DNA of 6,140 nucleotides from contig JAHDGO010000126.1 in assembly GCA_020627605.1 (NCBI GenBank), forward strand, positions 1 to 6,140, read 5' to 3'. The notes under the pieces were generated by a model. The model saw only the letters and a list, made by a program, of their open reading frames with translations. It was not told the DNA's origin and made no database searches. The DNA is from Yoonia sp. (GTDB lineage Bacteria > Pseudomonadota > Alphaproteobacteria > Rhodobacterales > Rhodobacteraceae). Below, in pieces: positions 1 through 6,140 of this stretch (the stretch's first letter is position 1; every line of letters begins with the position of its first letter). Made by a program: the position numbers and the translations under genes.

Positions 1-274
1 GCTGATCTCTGGCGTCGACATCCGTTCAAACCAGTCGAAATCGCGCACGGTGATGGCCCCCGTCAGGATGATCCCCGCGATCACCAGCCAGATCGGCAGG
101 GCCCAGAACGTCGTGATCTTGGCCTTGCGCTTGAAGCTGAAATTCGCTGGCGAGGATGCATGGGTGCCCGGCACGATCTCTCCGGCCTCACCCTGGTTTT
201 CCAGACGCAGCGACGATGAAGAAAACAAGCGTCCAGATGATGTCAAACAAGACGATGGCGGATACGGGGCCCAT
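1..274 (-). pseudogene. DUF1467 family membrane protein, frameshifted and partial
   Basis: This is a small inner-membrane protein of the DUF1467 family; its function is unknown. The ATG at 274-272 has a good ribosome binding site (AAGGA, 6-7 nt upstream). The first frame gives a start and a hydrophobic helix (AIVLFDIIWTLVFFIV), then runs into a TGA at 190-188. From about position 212 downward, a second frame carries the rest of the family pattern: LRLENQGEAGEIVPGTHASS, a basic KRKAK stretch, a second hydrophobic helix (IWLVIAGIILTGAITV) and RDFDWFERM, open to the window edge. The join lies near 208-213. Intact relatives, as I recall them, read FIV-LP-LRL here, so either 5 nt are missing or 1 nt is extra and two residues are absent. 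I see no start codon with a ribosome binding site for the second frame. This could be a real pseudogene or a sequence error; the family assignment is fairly secure. Confidence 0.75.
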
Positions 275-351
275 AGTGTGTCCTTTTGGTGGTCTGCTGC
301 ACAGATACGCTGATCAGTCGTCAGAGCAAGCCCAGAGAGCACCATCCGCTG

Positions 352-361
352 CGCAGTTTCG
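352..361. repeat. Left copy of 10-bp inverted repeat flanking the phytochrome cassette
   Basis: The plus strand reads CGCAGTTTCG, immediately beyond the bphO stop codon. Its exact reverse complement lies at 3611-3620, just beyond the mce stop. The pair therefore encloses bphP-bphO. I find no matching target-site duplication outside the pair, so a mobile origin is only a possibility. Confidence 0.4.
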
Positions 362-901
362 TCACACCGTGGCGGGTGCTGTGCGTGCATAGCTTTCGGC
401 GAAGAGGTCAAAAAGGGCGATGCTGTCGGCGATAATCTGGCGCGCCATGGCACTTTGCGTGGCGATCCCGGCGAGGGTGTTGCATGTGCTGGCCCACTCC
501 CCCGCGTCAGGTGCAAGCGTGAAATAGGCGCGCGCGGCTCTGACCTGTGCGACACTGGACGCCGCCCATCGTTTGCGCAGCACCTTCGTGCCCATGCGAG
601 AGCCTGCCAGAATATAGTCAACGGCCAAAGGCTGAACCGCCTCAAGATCCAGATCAGGCACGGGGGCATCCGCCCCCAGCGCAGCAAGATCAGCGTTCAG
701 GGCGACAATCATATCTGCCAGACGCGGGTCAGACGACTGACGCCCCATGGCGCGGAATGCGGCCAGATGCATCCCGAAGAACCGCGCAAGATCGGGGACG
801 ACGCCCAGATCAAGCGTGCTGACCATGTCGTCCAGCGCCTGATGTGCCGATGCTGTCTCGCGGCGCAATACCCAGCGAAAGTCTGCGGCCGCCGCTGTCA
901 C
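362..901 (-). CDS. bphO: Biliverdin-producing heme oxygenase (BphO type)
   Basis: This 179-residue protein is the usual length for a bacterial phytochrome-linked heme oxygenase. It should open heme to biliverdin, releasing CO and iron, in the cytoplasm. The N-terminal motif RRETASAHQALDD places the proximal heme ligand at His20. The distal-helix signature of the family is GSRMGTKVL at residues 100-108, followed by basic residues. The protein is all-helical, with no signal peptide or membrane segment. The start is GTG at 901-899, which overlaps the TGA of the phytochrome gene by 4 nt (GTGA), so the two are almost certainly co-transcribed and translationally coupled. The context supports the role: biliverdin is the chromophore the phytochrome needs. 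Heme oxygenases of other roles exist, but the coupling makes BphO by far the best call. Confidence 0.92.
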   Translation of the reverse strand: MTAAAADFRWVLRRETASAHQALDDMVSTLDLGVVPDLARFFGMHLAAFRAMGRQSSDPRLADMIVALNADLAALGADAPVPDLDLEAVQPLAVDYILAGSRMGTKVLRKRWAASSVAQVRAARAYFTLAPDAGEWASTCNTLAGIATQSAMARQIIADSIALFDLFAESYARTAPATV

Positions 902-3426
902 GATTTGAACAGCTTTTCGATAGTGCGCGACAATGTCCCCTCATCCACGGGCTTGGTCAAAATCGGGATGCTGCGCAAATCGTCGGGCAATTCAATCGAC
1001 GATCCGTAACCAGTGACGAAAATAAACGGAATCCCCTTGTCACGCAGGCTTTGCGCCAGCGCAAAGGACACGGTGCCGCGCAGGTTCATGTCGAGGACGG
1101 CAAAGTCGAAACCGCCCCGCTCTATCAATTTCAGACCCGATTCAATGCTGGATGCGGTCTCAACCTTCGTGGTGCCCAACCGGGACAGGCTTTCCACCAT
1201 ATCCATGGCCAGAACGACATTATCCTCGATCAACAAGGCGGATTTGTCGTTGGCGGCCTTTTCGATCACGCCGACGCTGCCAACCAGCTTTACTGGTGCC
1301 TCACTTTCGAGGTCCACAAGGTTTTCTTGCGGCAATGTAAAAGAGAATTTGACGCCACCGGGCGCAAAGGTGATCTCCGCTCCGCCGTCAAATTCGTATG
1401 GAATAGCTTTTTCAATCAGCGAGCGGCCAAAGCCATGGCGTGTCGGCTCTTCCACCGCGGGGCCGCCAATTTCAGTCCAGTTGAACTGCAACTGATCGTC
1501 CTTCACTGACCACTGGGCGCGCACCACGCCATCAGGCACGGAGAGCGCCCCGTATTTGACAGCATTCGACACGATTTCATGCATGACAAGGGCAATGATC
1601 GGCGCGACGTCAGCACGCAGACCCACAACCGGCCCGGCCATAATCACCTGCGCCTGTTCAGCCCCCAGATAGGGGCCAAGCTCTGTCTCCAGCAGGCCTT
1701 TGAGAGAGACACCCTTCATCGTATTGGATACGGCCAGATCATGCGCCGCAGACAGGGCCGAAATACGTTGTTCCAATGCCTGCGCATAGCTTTCCAACGA
1801 CGCGGCAGAGGCTTTCTTCACCCGGTGGTTCAGCTCGGCGATCATCAGGTCCTGCTGGCGCTGATGGGTGACCATATCCTGATGGCGCATCAGCTGCACA
1901 CGTTCGCTTTTCGCGGAAATCTGGGTCAGCAATATCTGAATTTCGCGCGCAGCAGCCATATCGGCATCCACCCACTCTGGCGCAAAATCTTTTTGCTGCT
2001 CGACATAGGCGTCAAATGACCCGCGCGGCGTGATACGCGGGCCCAGCGGGCCACTTGCCATCTGCTTTTCAGGTTTGCCAGCCCAATTGAGGTTGCGAAG
2101 CTTCTCATCACGGAAAATCAGCATCTGCATCGGGTAGGCTGCGGTGGCCCTGATCATCAGCACACCGGCGCTATGGCCAAGGTCCTCATCACCGATCAGC
2201 TTGTGGGCGCGCAGATTGTCGATGGCCAAAAGCACGTCTTCTTCGTCAGGGTCATGTTTACAGATCGCCGCAATCGCGTCGTGGCTGGGGGTGCTGCCAT
2301 AGGTCAGCGTTTTGCCCTCATAGGTCACAACCAACCCGTCACAGGCAATCACATCGCCAAGGATCGGGGCCAGCGACTGGAACGAATGCAGGAAATCGGT
2401 GGTCGCCTCGGTCTCTGCCAGAATACGCTCACGCGCCTCGGCGGCCTTGTGGCGGCGTTTGGTATCCATGATGTCGATGCGTTGCTTGATCAGCAGCGAA
2501 ATCATCTGGCCGAACAACTCAACCGCGATGCGCACGTCAGACCGGATCAGGCGCGGGGTCTTATGGTGGCAGGCGAACATGCCCCAAAGCCGCCCGTCGA
2601 CAACCAGACCCACGGTCAGCGTGGCACCCACGCCCATATTGGCAAGATACTCCACATGGATGGGCGAGATGCCCCGCAGATGCGCCAGCGCCATATCCAG
2701 TGGCGGACTGTCATCCTTGTCAGCCAGGATCGGGATCGGCGTTTGATGCACATCAACCAGCATCCGCAGCGGGTTTCTGACCTGCAGGGCGCGGGCCTGT
2801 TCGGGCACGTCCCACGCAGGATAGCGCAGCCCAAGCAGGCTGTCGGTTGTCGTGTTGCGGGTTTCGGCGACAACCTCGCCATCACCGTTAAGCTCATACC
2901 GGTAGGCCATGACCCGGTCGAAACCGGTCAACGCGCCCAGACCGGCGACGCTGATCTCCAGCATCTGCTCGATCGTTTCGCGCGCGCTGGCAGCGGCCAG
3001 ATATTTGCGCATGTCGTCGATTGGCGCGTGCGAGGTCATATGCCCCTCGTTCACGAAATCCTCAAACTCCACCACGGCCTGCGACTGCGGGTTCACATGC
3101 AGATAAACTTCAAACCGCTGGCCTGCGACCTCATAGGTGCCGACGCGTTCGCGCTGGGTGCGCGCGGTCGAGACACTGGCCAAATTGCGCACGTCATGGG
3201 CCAGTTGGTCGCCGATCAGATCGCGAAACGGCTTGCCCAGCGCCTTTGCCGGCGCAATGCCAAGCACGGTTTCTAAGTTGGCACTGCAATAGGCGATATT
3301 GGACAGGTCAGCAGGACCGGCCAGCATGGCACCAAACGGCTGAATCCGGCCCGGTGTATGGATCGGTTCCAGATCGCAGGTATCCAGCGACGAATAATCG
3401 TGTTCGGAAACACCAAAATCTTCCAT
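898..3426 (-). CDS. bphP: Bacteriophytochrome hybrid HWE histidine kinase with C-terminal receiver domain
   Basis: This 842-residue cytoplasmic red/far-red sensor starts at ATG 3426, chosen because GGAGGGAGG lies just upstream and the phytochrome N-terminus follows directly. Domains: PAS (about 20-120) with chromophore-binding Cys17 in DTCDLEPIHTPG; GAF (about 150-315) with Tyr175, DVP at 206-208, Arg221, Arg251, Ser254, His257 and CHH at 286-288; PHY (about 330-510) with tongue elements WAG at 448 and PRGSF at 467-471. The kinase is of the HWE family: H-box ELNHRVK with His534, MHE at 615-617, Asn621, WTE at 650-652, GFG at 665-667. The receiver (about 728-842) keeps Glu734, Asp735, Asp779, Thr805 and Lys825. 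Two oddities: about 13 residues are missing right after the H-box (near 538), and Trp205 and Gln215 replace the usual Ser and Tyr by the chromophore pocket. Light sensing is secure; full autokinase activity is doubtful. HWE kinases often feed the general stress response, but no such partner is visible here. Confidence 0.95.
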   Translation of the reverse strand: MEDFGVSEHDYSSLDTCDLEPIHTPGRIQPFGAMLAGPADLSNIAYCSANLETVLGIAPAKALGKPFRDLIGDQLAHDVRNLASVSTARTQRERVGTYEVAGQRFEVYLHVNPQSQAVVEFEDFVNEGHMTSHAPIDDMRKYLAAASARETIEQMLEISVAGLGALTGFDRVMAYRYELNGDGEVVAETRNTTTDSLLGLRYPAWDVPEQARALQVRNPLRMLVDVHQTPIPILADKDDSPPLDMALAHLRGISPIHVEYLANMGVGATLTVGLVVDGRLWGMFACHHKTPRLIRSDVRIAVELFGQMISLLIKQRIDIMDTKRRHKAAEARERILAETEATTDFLHSFQSLAPILGDVIACDGLVVTYEGKTLTYGSTPSHDAIAAICKHDPDEEDVLLAIDNLRAHKLIGDEDLGHSAGVLMIRATAAYPMQMLIFRDEKLRNLNWAGKPEKQMASGPLGPRITPRGSFDAYVEQQKDFAPEWVDADMAAAREIQILLTQISAKSERVQLMRHQDMVTHQRQQDLMIAELNHRVKKASAASLESYAQALEQRISALSAAHDLAVSNTMKGVSLKGLLETELGPYLGAEQAQVIMAGPVVGLRADVAPIIALVMHEIVSNAVKYGALSVPDGVVRAQWSVKDDQLQFNWTEIGGPAVEEPTRHGFGRSLIEKAIPYEFDGGAEITFAPGGVKFSFTLPQENLVDLESEAPVKLVGSVGVIEKAANDKSALLIEDNVVLAMDMVESLSRLGTTKVETASSIESGLKLIERGGFDFAVLDMNLRGTVSFALAQSLRDKGIPFIFVTGYGSSIELPDDLRSIPILTKPVDEGTLSRTIEKLFKS

Positions 3427-3448
3427 GTGTGCCTCCCTCCGAGGACAA

Positions 3449-3476
3449 AACATAGCGGTCGTGTAGGAGTGGTCAA
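3449..3476 (-). promoter_or_regulatory. Putative sigma-70-type promoter of bphP-bphO
   Basis: Read on the minus strand, TTGACC (3476-3471) is separated by 16 nt from TATGTT (3454-3449). This matches the consensus at 5 of 6 and 4 of 6 positions. Transcription would begin near 3442, giving a short leader of about 16 nt that holds the GGAGGGAGG ribosome binding site. Found by eye only. Confidence 0.45.
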
Positions 3477-3491
3477 GCAGCTGAAGAGGCT

Positions 3492-3538
3492 GGCAAAATG
3501 CAATCCCGCTTCTGCAACCCTGGGGATTGCACATTGCC
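3492..3538. promoter_or_regulatory. Interrupted palindrome upstream of the bphP promoter, possible operator
   Basis: The arms are GGCAA, then AA, then TGCAATCCC (3492-3507), against GGGATTGCA, then CA, then TTGCC (3523-3538), around a 15-nt centre. Fourteen of sixteen arm positions pair, and the 2-nt mismatch is symmetric. The dyad centre lies about 73 bp upstream of the inferred transcription start, where activators often bind. It could instead form an RNA hairpin ending mce transcripts, since four U residues follow the inner stem on the minus strand. I do not recognise it as a known operator; it is not the TGT-N12-ACA form of PpsR sites. Confidence 0.45.
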
Positions 3539-3610
3539 GCGTTGATGAAAGTTTAAGCGATTATCGCGGCAGCCCCAAGCCTGTTCTTGCGTCAAGCGGC
3601 GGGCCTTGGC

Positions 3611-3620
3611 CGAAACTGCG
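3611..3620. repeat. Right copy of 10-bp inverted repeat flanking the phytochrome cassette
   Basis: The plus strand reads CGAAACTGCG, the exact reverse complement of 352-361. It sits 3 bp beyond the mce stop codon. A rough chance estimate for such a match between the two short gaps is a few per cent, so it is suggestive rather than certain. Confidence 0.4.
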
Positions 3621-3623
3621 GTG

Positions 3624-4028
3624 CTAGACCTGTTCCAGTTCCACCAGACACCCGTTGAAGTCCTTGGGATGCAGGAACAAGACAGGCTTGCCATGTGCGC
3701 CAATCTTCGGCTCACCCCCGCCCAGAACACGGGCACCTTCGGTCAGCAAATGGTCGCGGGCGGCAAGGATATCATCGACCTCATAGCAGACATGGTGGAT
3801 GCCGCCTGACGGATTCTTGTCCAGAAACCCCTGGATCGGACAGTTCTCTCCCAAAGGATAAAGCAGCTCGATCTTGGTGTTGGGCAATGTGATGAAAACC
3901 ACCGTCACGCCATGGTCGGGTTCATCCTGCGGTGCGCCCACATCGGCCCCCAGCATTGTGCGGTATTGTGCGCTGGCCGCGTCCAGATCGGGGACAGCAA
4001 TGGCAACATGGTTCAGGCGACCGATCAT
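3624..4028 (-). CDS. mce: Methylmalonyl-CoA epimerase
   Basis: This 134-residue, single-fold protein of the VOC/glyoxalase superfamily interconverts (2R)- and (2S)-methylmalonyl-CoA, linking propionyl-CoA carboxylation (or the ethylmalonyl-CoA route) to methylmalonyl-CoA mutase and succinyl-CoA. The length is typical. It opens with MIGRLNHVAIAVPDLDAA, carrying metal-ligand candidate His7. SGGIHHVCYEVDD follows, with His78/His79, and the protein ends in DFNGCLVELEQV, with Glu130 as the last ligand. The ATG at 4028-4026 is preceded by AGGAG at 7-nt spacing. The frame is open much further upstream, but that extension has no family similarity and is rejected. It is divergent from the response regulator gene and lies upstream of bphP in the same direction. 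In relatives, as I recall, DUF1467 comes directly after it; here the phytochrome operon intervenes. Another VOC-family activity is less likely. Confidence 0.92.
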   Translation of the reverse strand: MIGRLNHVAIAVPDLDAASAQYRTMLGADVGAPQDEPDHGVTVVFITLPNTKIELLYPLGENCPIQGFLDKNPSGGIHHVCYEVDDILAARDHLLTEGARVLGGGEPKIGAHGKPVLFLHPKDFNGCLVELEQV

Positions 4029-4049
4029 GGCAATTCTCCTTTTGCGTGC

Positions 4050-4078
4050 ACTATGGCTTGGGTGCGACACAGTGGCAA
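4050..4078 (-). promoter_or_regulatory. Putative promoter of mce
   Basis: On the minus strand TTGCCA (4078-4073) and CATAGT (4055-4050) are 17 nt apart, matching sigma-70 consensus hexamers at 5 of 6 and 4 of 6 positions. Transcription would start near 4043, about 15 nt before the mce ATG, leaving room for the AGGAG ribosome binding site. No comparably good promoter is evident for the divergent response regulator gene. Confidence 0.4.
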
Positions 4079-4154
4079 CGGTGTGCAGGCTTAACGCCGC
4101 GTTCATGCCTCTGCGCCCTACTGAGGGCCTGATCCCAACAAAGGACGATTCGCC

Positions 4155-4871
4155 ATGGACAGCCTGCCAGACCTCATGCGTGGCCCAGCGCCAACCGCAC
4201 GCCGCCCGCTGTTGGGCGTCACCGTCCTGATCGTGGAAGACAGCCGTTTCGCCAGCGAGGCGGTGCGCATGATGTGCCAACGCTCTGGCGCGCGGATCAG
4301 GCGGGCGGACAGTCTGGAAAACGCGCGGCGGCACCTGATGGTTTACCGGCCCACCGTGGCGCTGGTTGATGTGGGTCTGCCTGACGGGTCCGGCATTGGC
4401 CTGATCCGGGCGCTGGCCAATGCATCCCCCCGGCTGGAGGTGATCCTTGGCACCAGCGGCGATGCCACCGCGGGGGCAGAGGTGATGCGCGCCGGTGCAA
4501 ACGGATTTCTGGAAAAACCCCTCGACGGGCTGAGCCAGTTTCAAGAGGCGATCCTGCGTCACCTGCCCCCTGACAGACAGCCACCCGCACCCCGCACCGT
4601 CAGCGACGAAACCATCGTGCCGGATCAGCTGGCGCTACGCGATGACCTGACCCATATTGCGCGCCTGCTGAATGGCGACGCCTCGCCAGACAGGCTGAAC
4701 TATGCGACGCAATTTCTGACCGGCGTGGCCTACAGCGCGCATGATGTGGCCCTTGGCAAGGCGGCAACCGAAATCGCGCGGCTGCGCCGCACAGGGCACT
4801 ACCCCAAAGGGCGCATCGCGGCGCTATCCGATCTGGTACATGACCGTCTGGCCAAAGTGCAGCGGATCTAG
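4155..4871 (+). CDS. Response regulator: receiver domain plus helical, Hpt-like C-terminal domain
   Basis: This 238-residue cytoplasmic protein has an N-terminal receiver domain (about 22-137) with every key residue: Glu28 and Asp29 in VLIVEDS, phospho-acceptor Asp72 in VDVGLPDGSG, Thr100 in GTSGD and Lys121 in EKP. A proline-rich linker (138-150) leads to a helical C-terminal part (about 155-238) with no DNA-binding, cyclase or phosphodiesterase motif. Within it, QFLTG at 186-190 and the following GVAYSAHDVALGKAATEI resemble the core helix pair of an Hpt domain, with Gln186 where the histidine would be and Thr189 for the usual lysine. That comparison is by eye. The ATG at 4155 has AAGGA 9 nt upstream. 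The cognate kinase is unknown; the nearby phytochrome is a candidate only by proximity. The gene converges on aspS. Confidence 0.85.
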   Translation: MDSLPDLMRGPAPTARRPLLGVTVLIVEDSRFASEAVRMMCQRSGARIRRADSLENARRHLMVYRPTVALVDVGLPDGSGIGLIRALANASPRLEVILGTSGDATAGAEVMRAGANGFLEKPLDGLSQFQEAILRHLPPDRQPPAPRTVSDETIVPDQLALRDDLTHIARLLNGDASPDRLNYATQFLTGVAYSAHDVALGKAATEIARLRRTGHYPKGRIAALSDLVHDRLAKVQRI

Positions 4872-4873
4872 GA

Positions 4874-6140
4874 TCAGCTTTCCGGCGGCAGCACGCGCAG
4901 GCGCAGCTCGCGCAGCTGCTCGTTCATCGGCTCGCTTGGGGCGCCCATCATCAGGTCTTCGGCACGTTGGTTCATCGGGAACATGATGACCTCGCGGATG
5001 TTCGTGGCATCGGCCAAAAGCATCACGATGCGGTCAATGCCCGCCGCACACCCACCGTGGGGCGGCGCGCCATATTGAAACGCGTTGACCATCCCGCCAA
5101 AGCGCTTGCGCACCTCATCCTCGCCATAGCCTGCGATCTCAAACGCCTTGAACATGATCTCTGGCCGGTGGTTCCGGATGGCCCCCGACACCAGTTCATA
5201 ACCGTTGCAGGCCAGGTCATACTGATAGCCCAGCACATCCAGCGGATCACCCTGCAGCGCGTCCATCCCGCCCTGCGGCATGGAAAACGGGTTATGCTCA
5301 AAGTCGATCTTGCCGGTCTCTTCATCCTTTTCGTAGATCGGGAAATCAACGATCCAGGCAAAGGCAAAACGGTCAGTATCGGTCAGGCCCAGCTCATCCC
5401 CGATGACGGTGCGTGCCTTGCCTGCGACGCCTTCAAACGCCTTGGGTTTGCCGCCCAGGAAAAACGCCGCATCGCCCAGACCCAGACCCAACTGCTGGCG
5501 GATCGCCTCTGTGCGCTCGGGGCCGATGTTCTTGGCCAGCGGACCGGCGGCTTCCATGCCGCCTTCCACTTCGCCTGATTTCAGCTTGGCCTGCGCCTCT
5601 TTCACCGAAATGCCCAGTTCCTGCGCCACGGCATCTGCCGTCTTTTCGCGCCAGAAGATATAGCCCATGCCGGGCAAACCTTCCTTCTGGGCAAAGGCAT
5701 TCATGCGGTCGCAGAACTTGCGCGACCCGCCTGTGGGGGCTGGAATGGCGCGCACCTCGGTGCCGTCCTGCTCCAGCAGCTTGGCGAAAATGGCAAAGCC
5801 TGACCCTGCAAAATGCTCTGACACGACCTGCATCTTGATCGGGTTGCGCAGGTCTGGCTTGTCGGTGCCATACCACAGGGCAGCATCGCGATAGCTGATC
5901 TGCTCCCACGACTGGTCAACCTTGCGGCCGCCGCCGAATTCCTCGAACACACCGGCAATCACCGGCTGGATCGTGTCAAAGACATCCTGCTGCTCGACAA
6001 AGGACATCTCCATGTCCAGCTGGTAGAAATCCGTGGGAGAGCGGTCGGCGCGCGGGTCTTCGTCGCGGAAACAGGGCGCGATCTGGAAATACTTGTCAAA
6101 GCCCGAGACCATGATCAGCTGCTTGAATTGCTGCGGCGCC
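4874..6140 (-). CDS. aspS: Aspartyl-tRNA synthetase, C-terminal part (5' end outside window)
   Basis: This class II synthetase charges tRNA-Asp (and, in many alphaproteobacteria lacking AsnRS, possibly tRNA-Asn) with aspartate in the cytoplasm. The frame is open to the right edge; 421 residues are visible against about 590 for bacterial AspRS, so the anticodon-binding N-terminal domain and part of the catalytic core lie beyond position 6140. The first visible residues, [17 protein letters not shown], are mid-protein, so the ATG at 6112 is internal. Motif 2 is seen as [17 protein letters not shown] and continues with [10 protein letters not shown]. The bacterial-type insertion domain occupies the middle. 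Motif 3 is [16 protein letters not shown], encoded near 5012-5061, followed by IREVIMFP and a normal C-terminus ending LPPES. The stop codon lies 2 bp from that of the convergent response regulator gene, leaving no room for a separate terminator. Confidence 0.97.
   Translation of the reverse strand, partial: APQQFKQLIMVSGFDKYFQIAPCFRDEDPRADRSPTDFYQLDMEMSFVEQQDVFDTIQPVIAGVFEEFGGGRKVDQSWEQISYRDAALWYGTDKPDLRNPIKMQVVSEHFAGSGFAIFAKLLEQDGTEVRAIPAPTGGSRKFCDRMNAFAQKEGLPGMGYIFWREKTADAVAQELGISVKEAQAKLKSGEVEGGMEAAGPLAKNIGPERTEAIRQQLGLGLGDAAFFLGGKPKAFEGVAGKARTVIGDELGLTDTDRFAFAWIVDFPIYEKDEETGKIDFEHNPFSMPQGGMDALQGDPLDVLGYQYDLACNGYELVSGAIRNHRPEIMFKAFEIAGYGEDEVRKRFGGMVNAFQYGAPPHGGCAAGIDRIVMLLADATNIREVIMFPMNQRAEDLMMGAPSEPMNEQLRELRLRVLPPES

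Noticed and set aside
50..313. Plus-strand open frame over the left end
   Set aside because: It is antisense to the frameshifted DUF1467 gene, whose minus-strand translation matches the family on both sides of the break.
275..361. Separate promoter for the DUF1467 gene
   Set aside because: The best hexamer pair (TTGCTC / TATCTG, 16 nt apart) matches the consensus at only half the positions, so I could not support it.
2173..3276. Long plus-strand open frame of 367 residues
   Set aside because: It is wholly antisense to the conserved PAS-GAF-PHY region and its translation shows no recognisable family; high GC produces such shadow frames.
3427..3534. N-terminal extension of the phytochrome frame by 36 residues
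   Set aside because: It overlaps the promoter-like hexamers, has no family similarity, and the ATG at 3426 has a strong ribosome binding site.
4115..4128. Small hairpin GCCCT-ACTG-AGGGC before the response regulator
   Set aside because: A 5-bp stem without U-tract or other context is common by chance in GC-rich DNA.
4029..4562. N-terminal extension of the epimerase frame (312 residues in total)
   Set aside because: The added sequence has no epimerase similarity, is antisense to the response regulator gene, and the internal ATG at 4028 has a proper ribosome binding site and the expected family N-terminus.

Overview
The window looks like a chromosomal segment of an alphaproteobacterium, most likely of the family Rhodobacteraceae (roseobacter-type). 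It is GC-rich, the proteins read as that group, and a DUF1467 gene and a methylmalonyl-CoA epimerase gene lie near each other, a pairing I associate with this family. The assignment is from memory of protein families, not from a search.

Layout, left to right. Positions 1-274 (minus) hold a DUF1467 small membrane protein gene, cut by the window edge and broken by a frameshift near 210. Positions 275-361 are a short gap. Positions 362-901 (minus) encode a BphO-type heme oxygenase, whose GTG start overlaps by 4 nt the end of a large bacteriophytochrome gene (898-3426, minus). The phytochrome has PAS-GAF-PHY sensory domains, an HWE-family histidine kinase and a C-terminal receiver domain. A 197-bp gap (3427-3623) carries a plausible promoter and a strong interrupted palindrome. 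Methylmalonyl-CoA epimerase follows (3624-4028, minus). A 126-bp divergent gap then leads to a receiver-domain response regulator on the plus strand (4155-4871). This converges, with 2 bp between stop codons, on aspartyl-tRNA synthetase (4874 to the right edge, minus, N-terminus outside the window).

How they work together: the heme oxygenase cleaves heme to biliverdin, the chromophore that the phytochrome binds through its N-terminal Cys17, so bphP-bphO is a self-contained red/far-red light-sensing operon. The epimerase belongs to propionyl-CoA/methylmalonyl-CoA metabolism and aspS to translation; neither is functionally linked to the light sensor. The phytochrome operon appears to have been inserted between mce and the DUF1467 gene.

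Most notable: the phytochrome kinase lacks about 13 residues directly after its phospho-acceptor histidine, in the helix that normally forms the dimerisation bundle, while the ATP-binding and receiver domains look intact. The neighbouring DUF1467 gene is frameshifted. The cassette is bounded by a 10-bp inverted repeat. The response regulator has a C-terminal helical domain that resembles an Hpt domain without the histidine.
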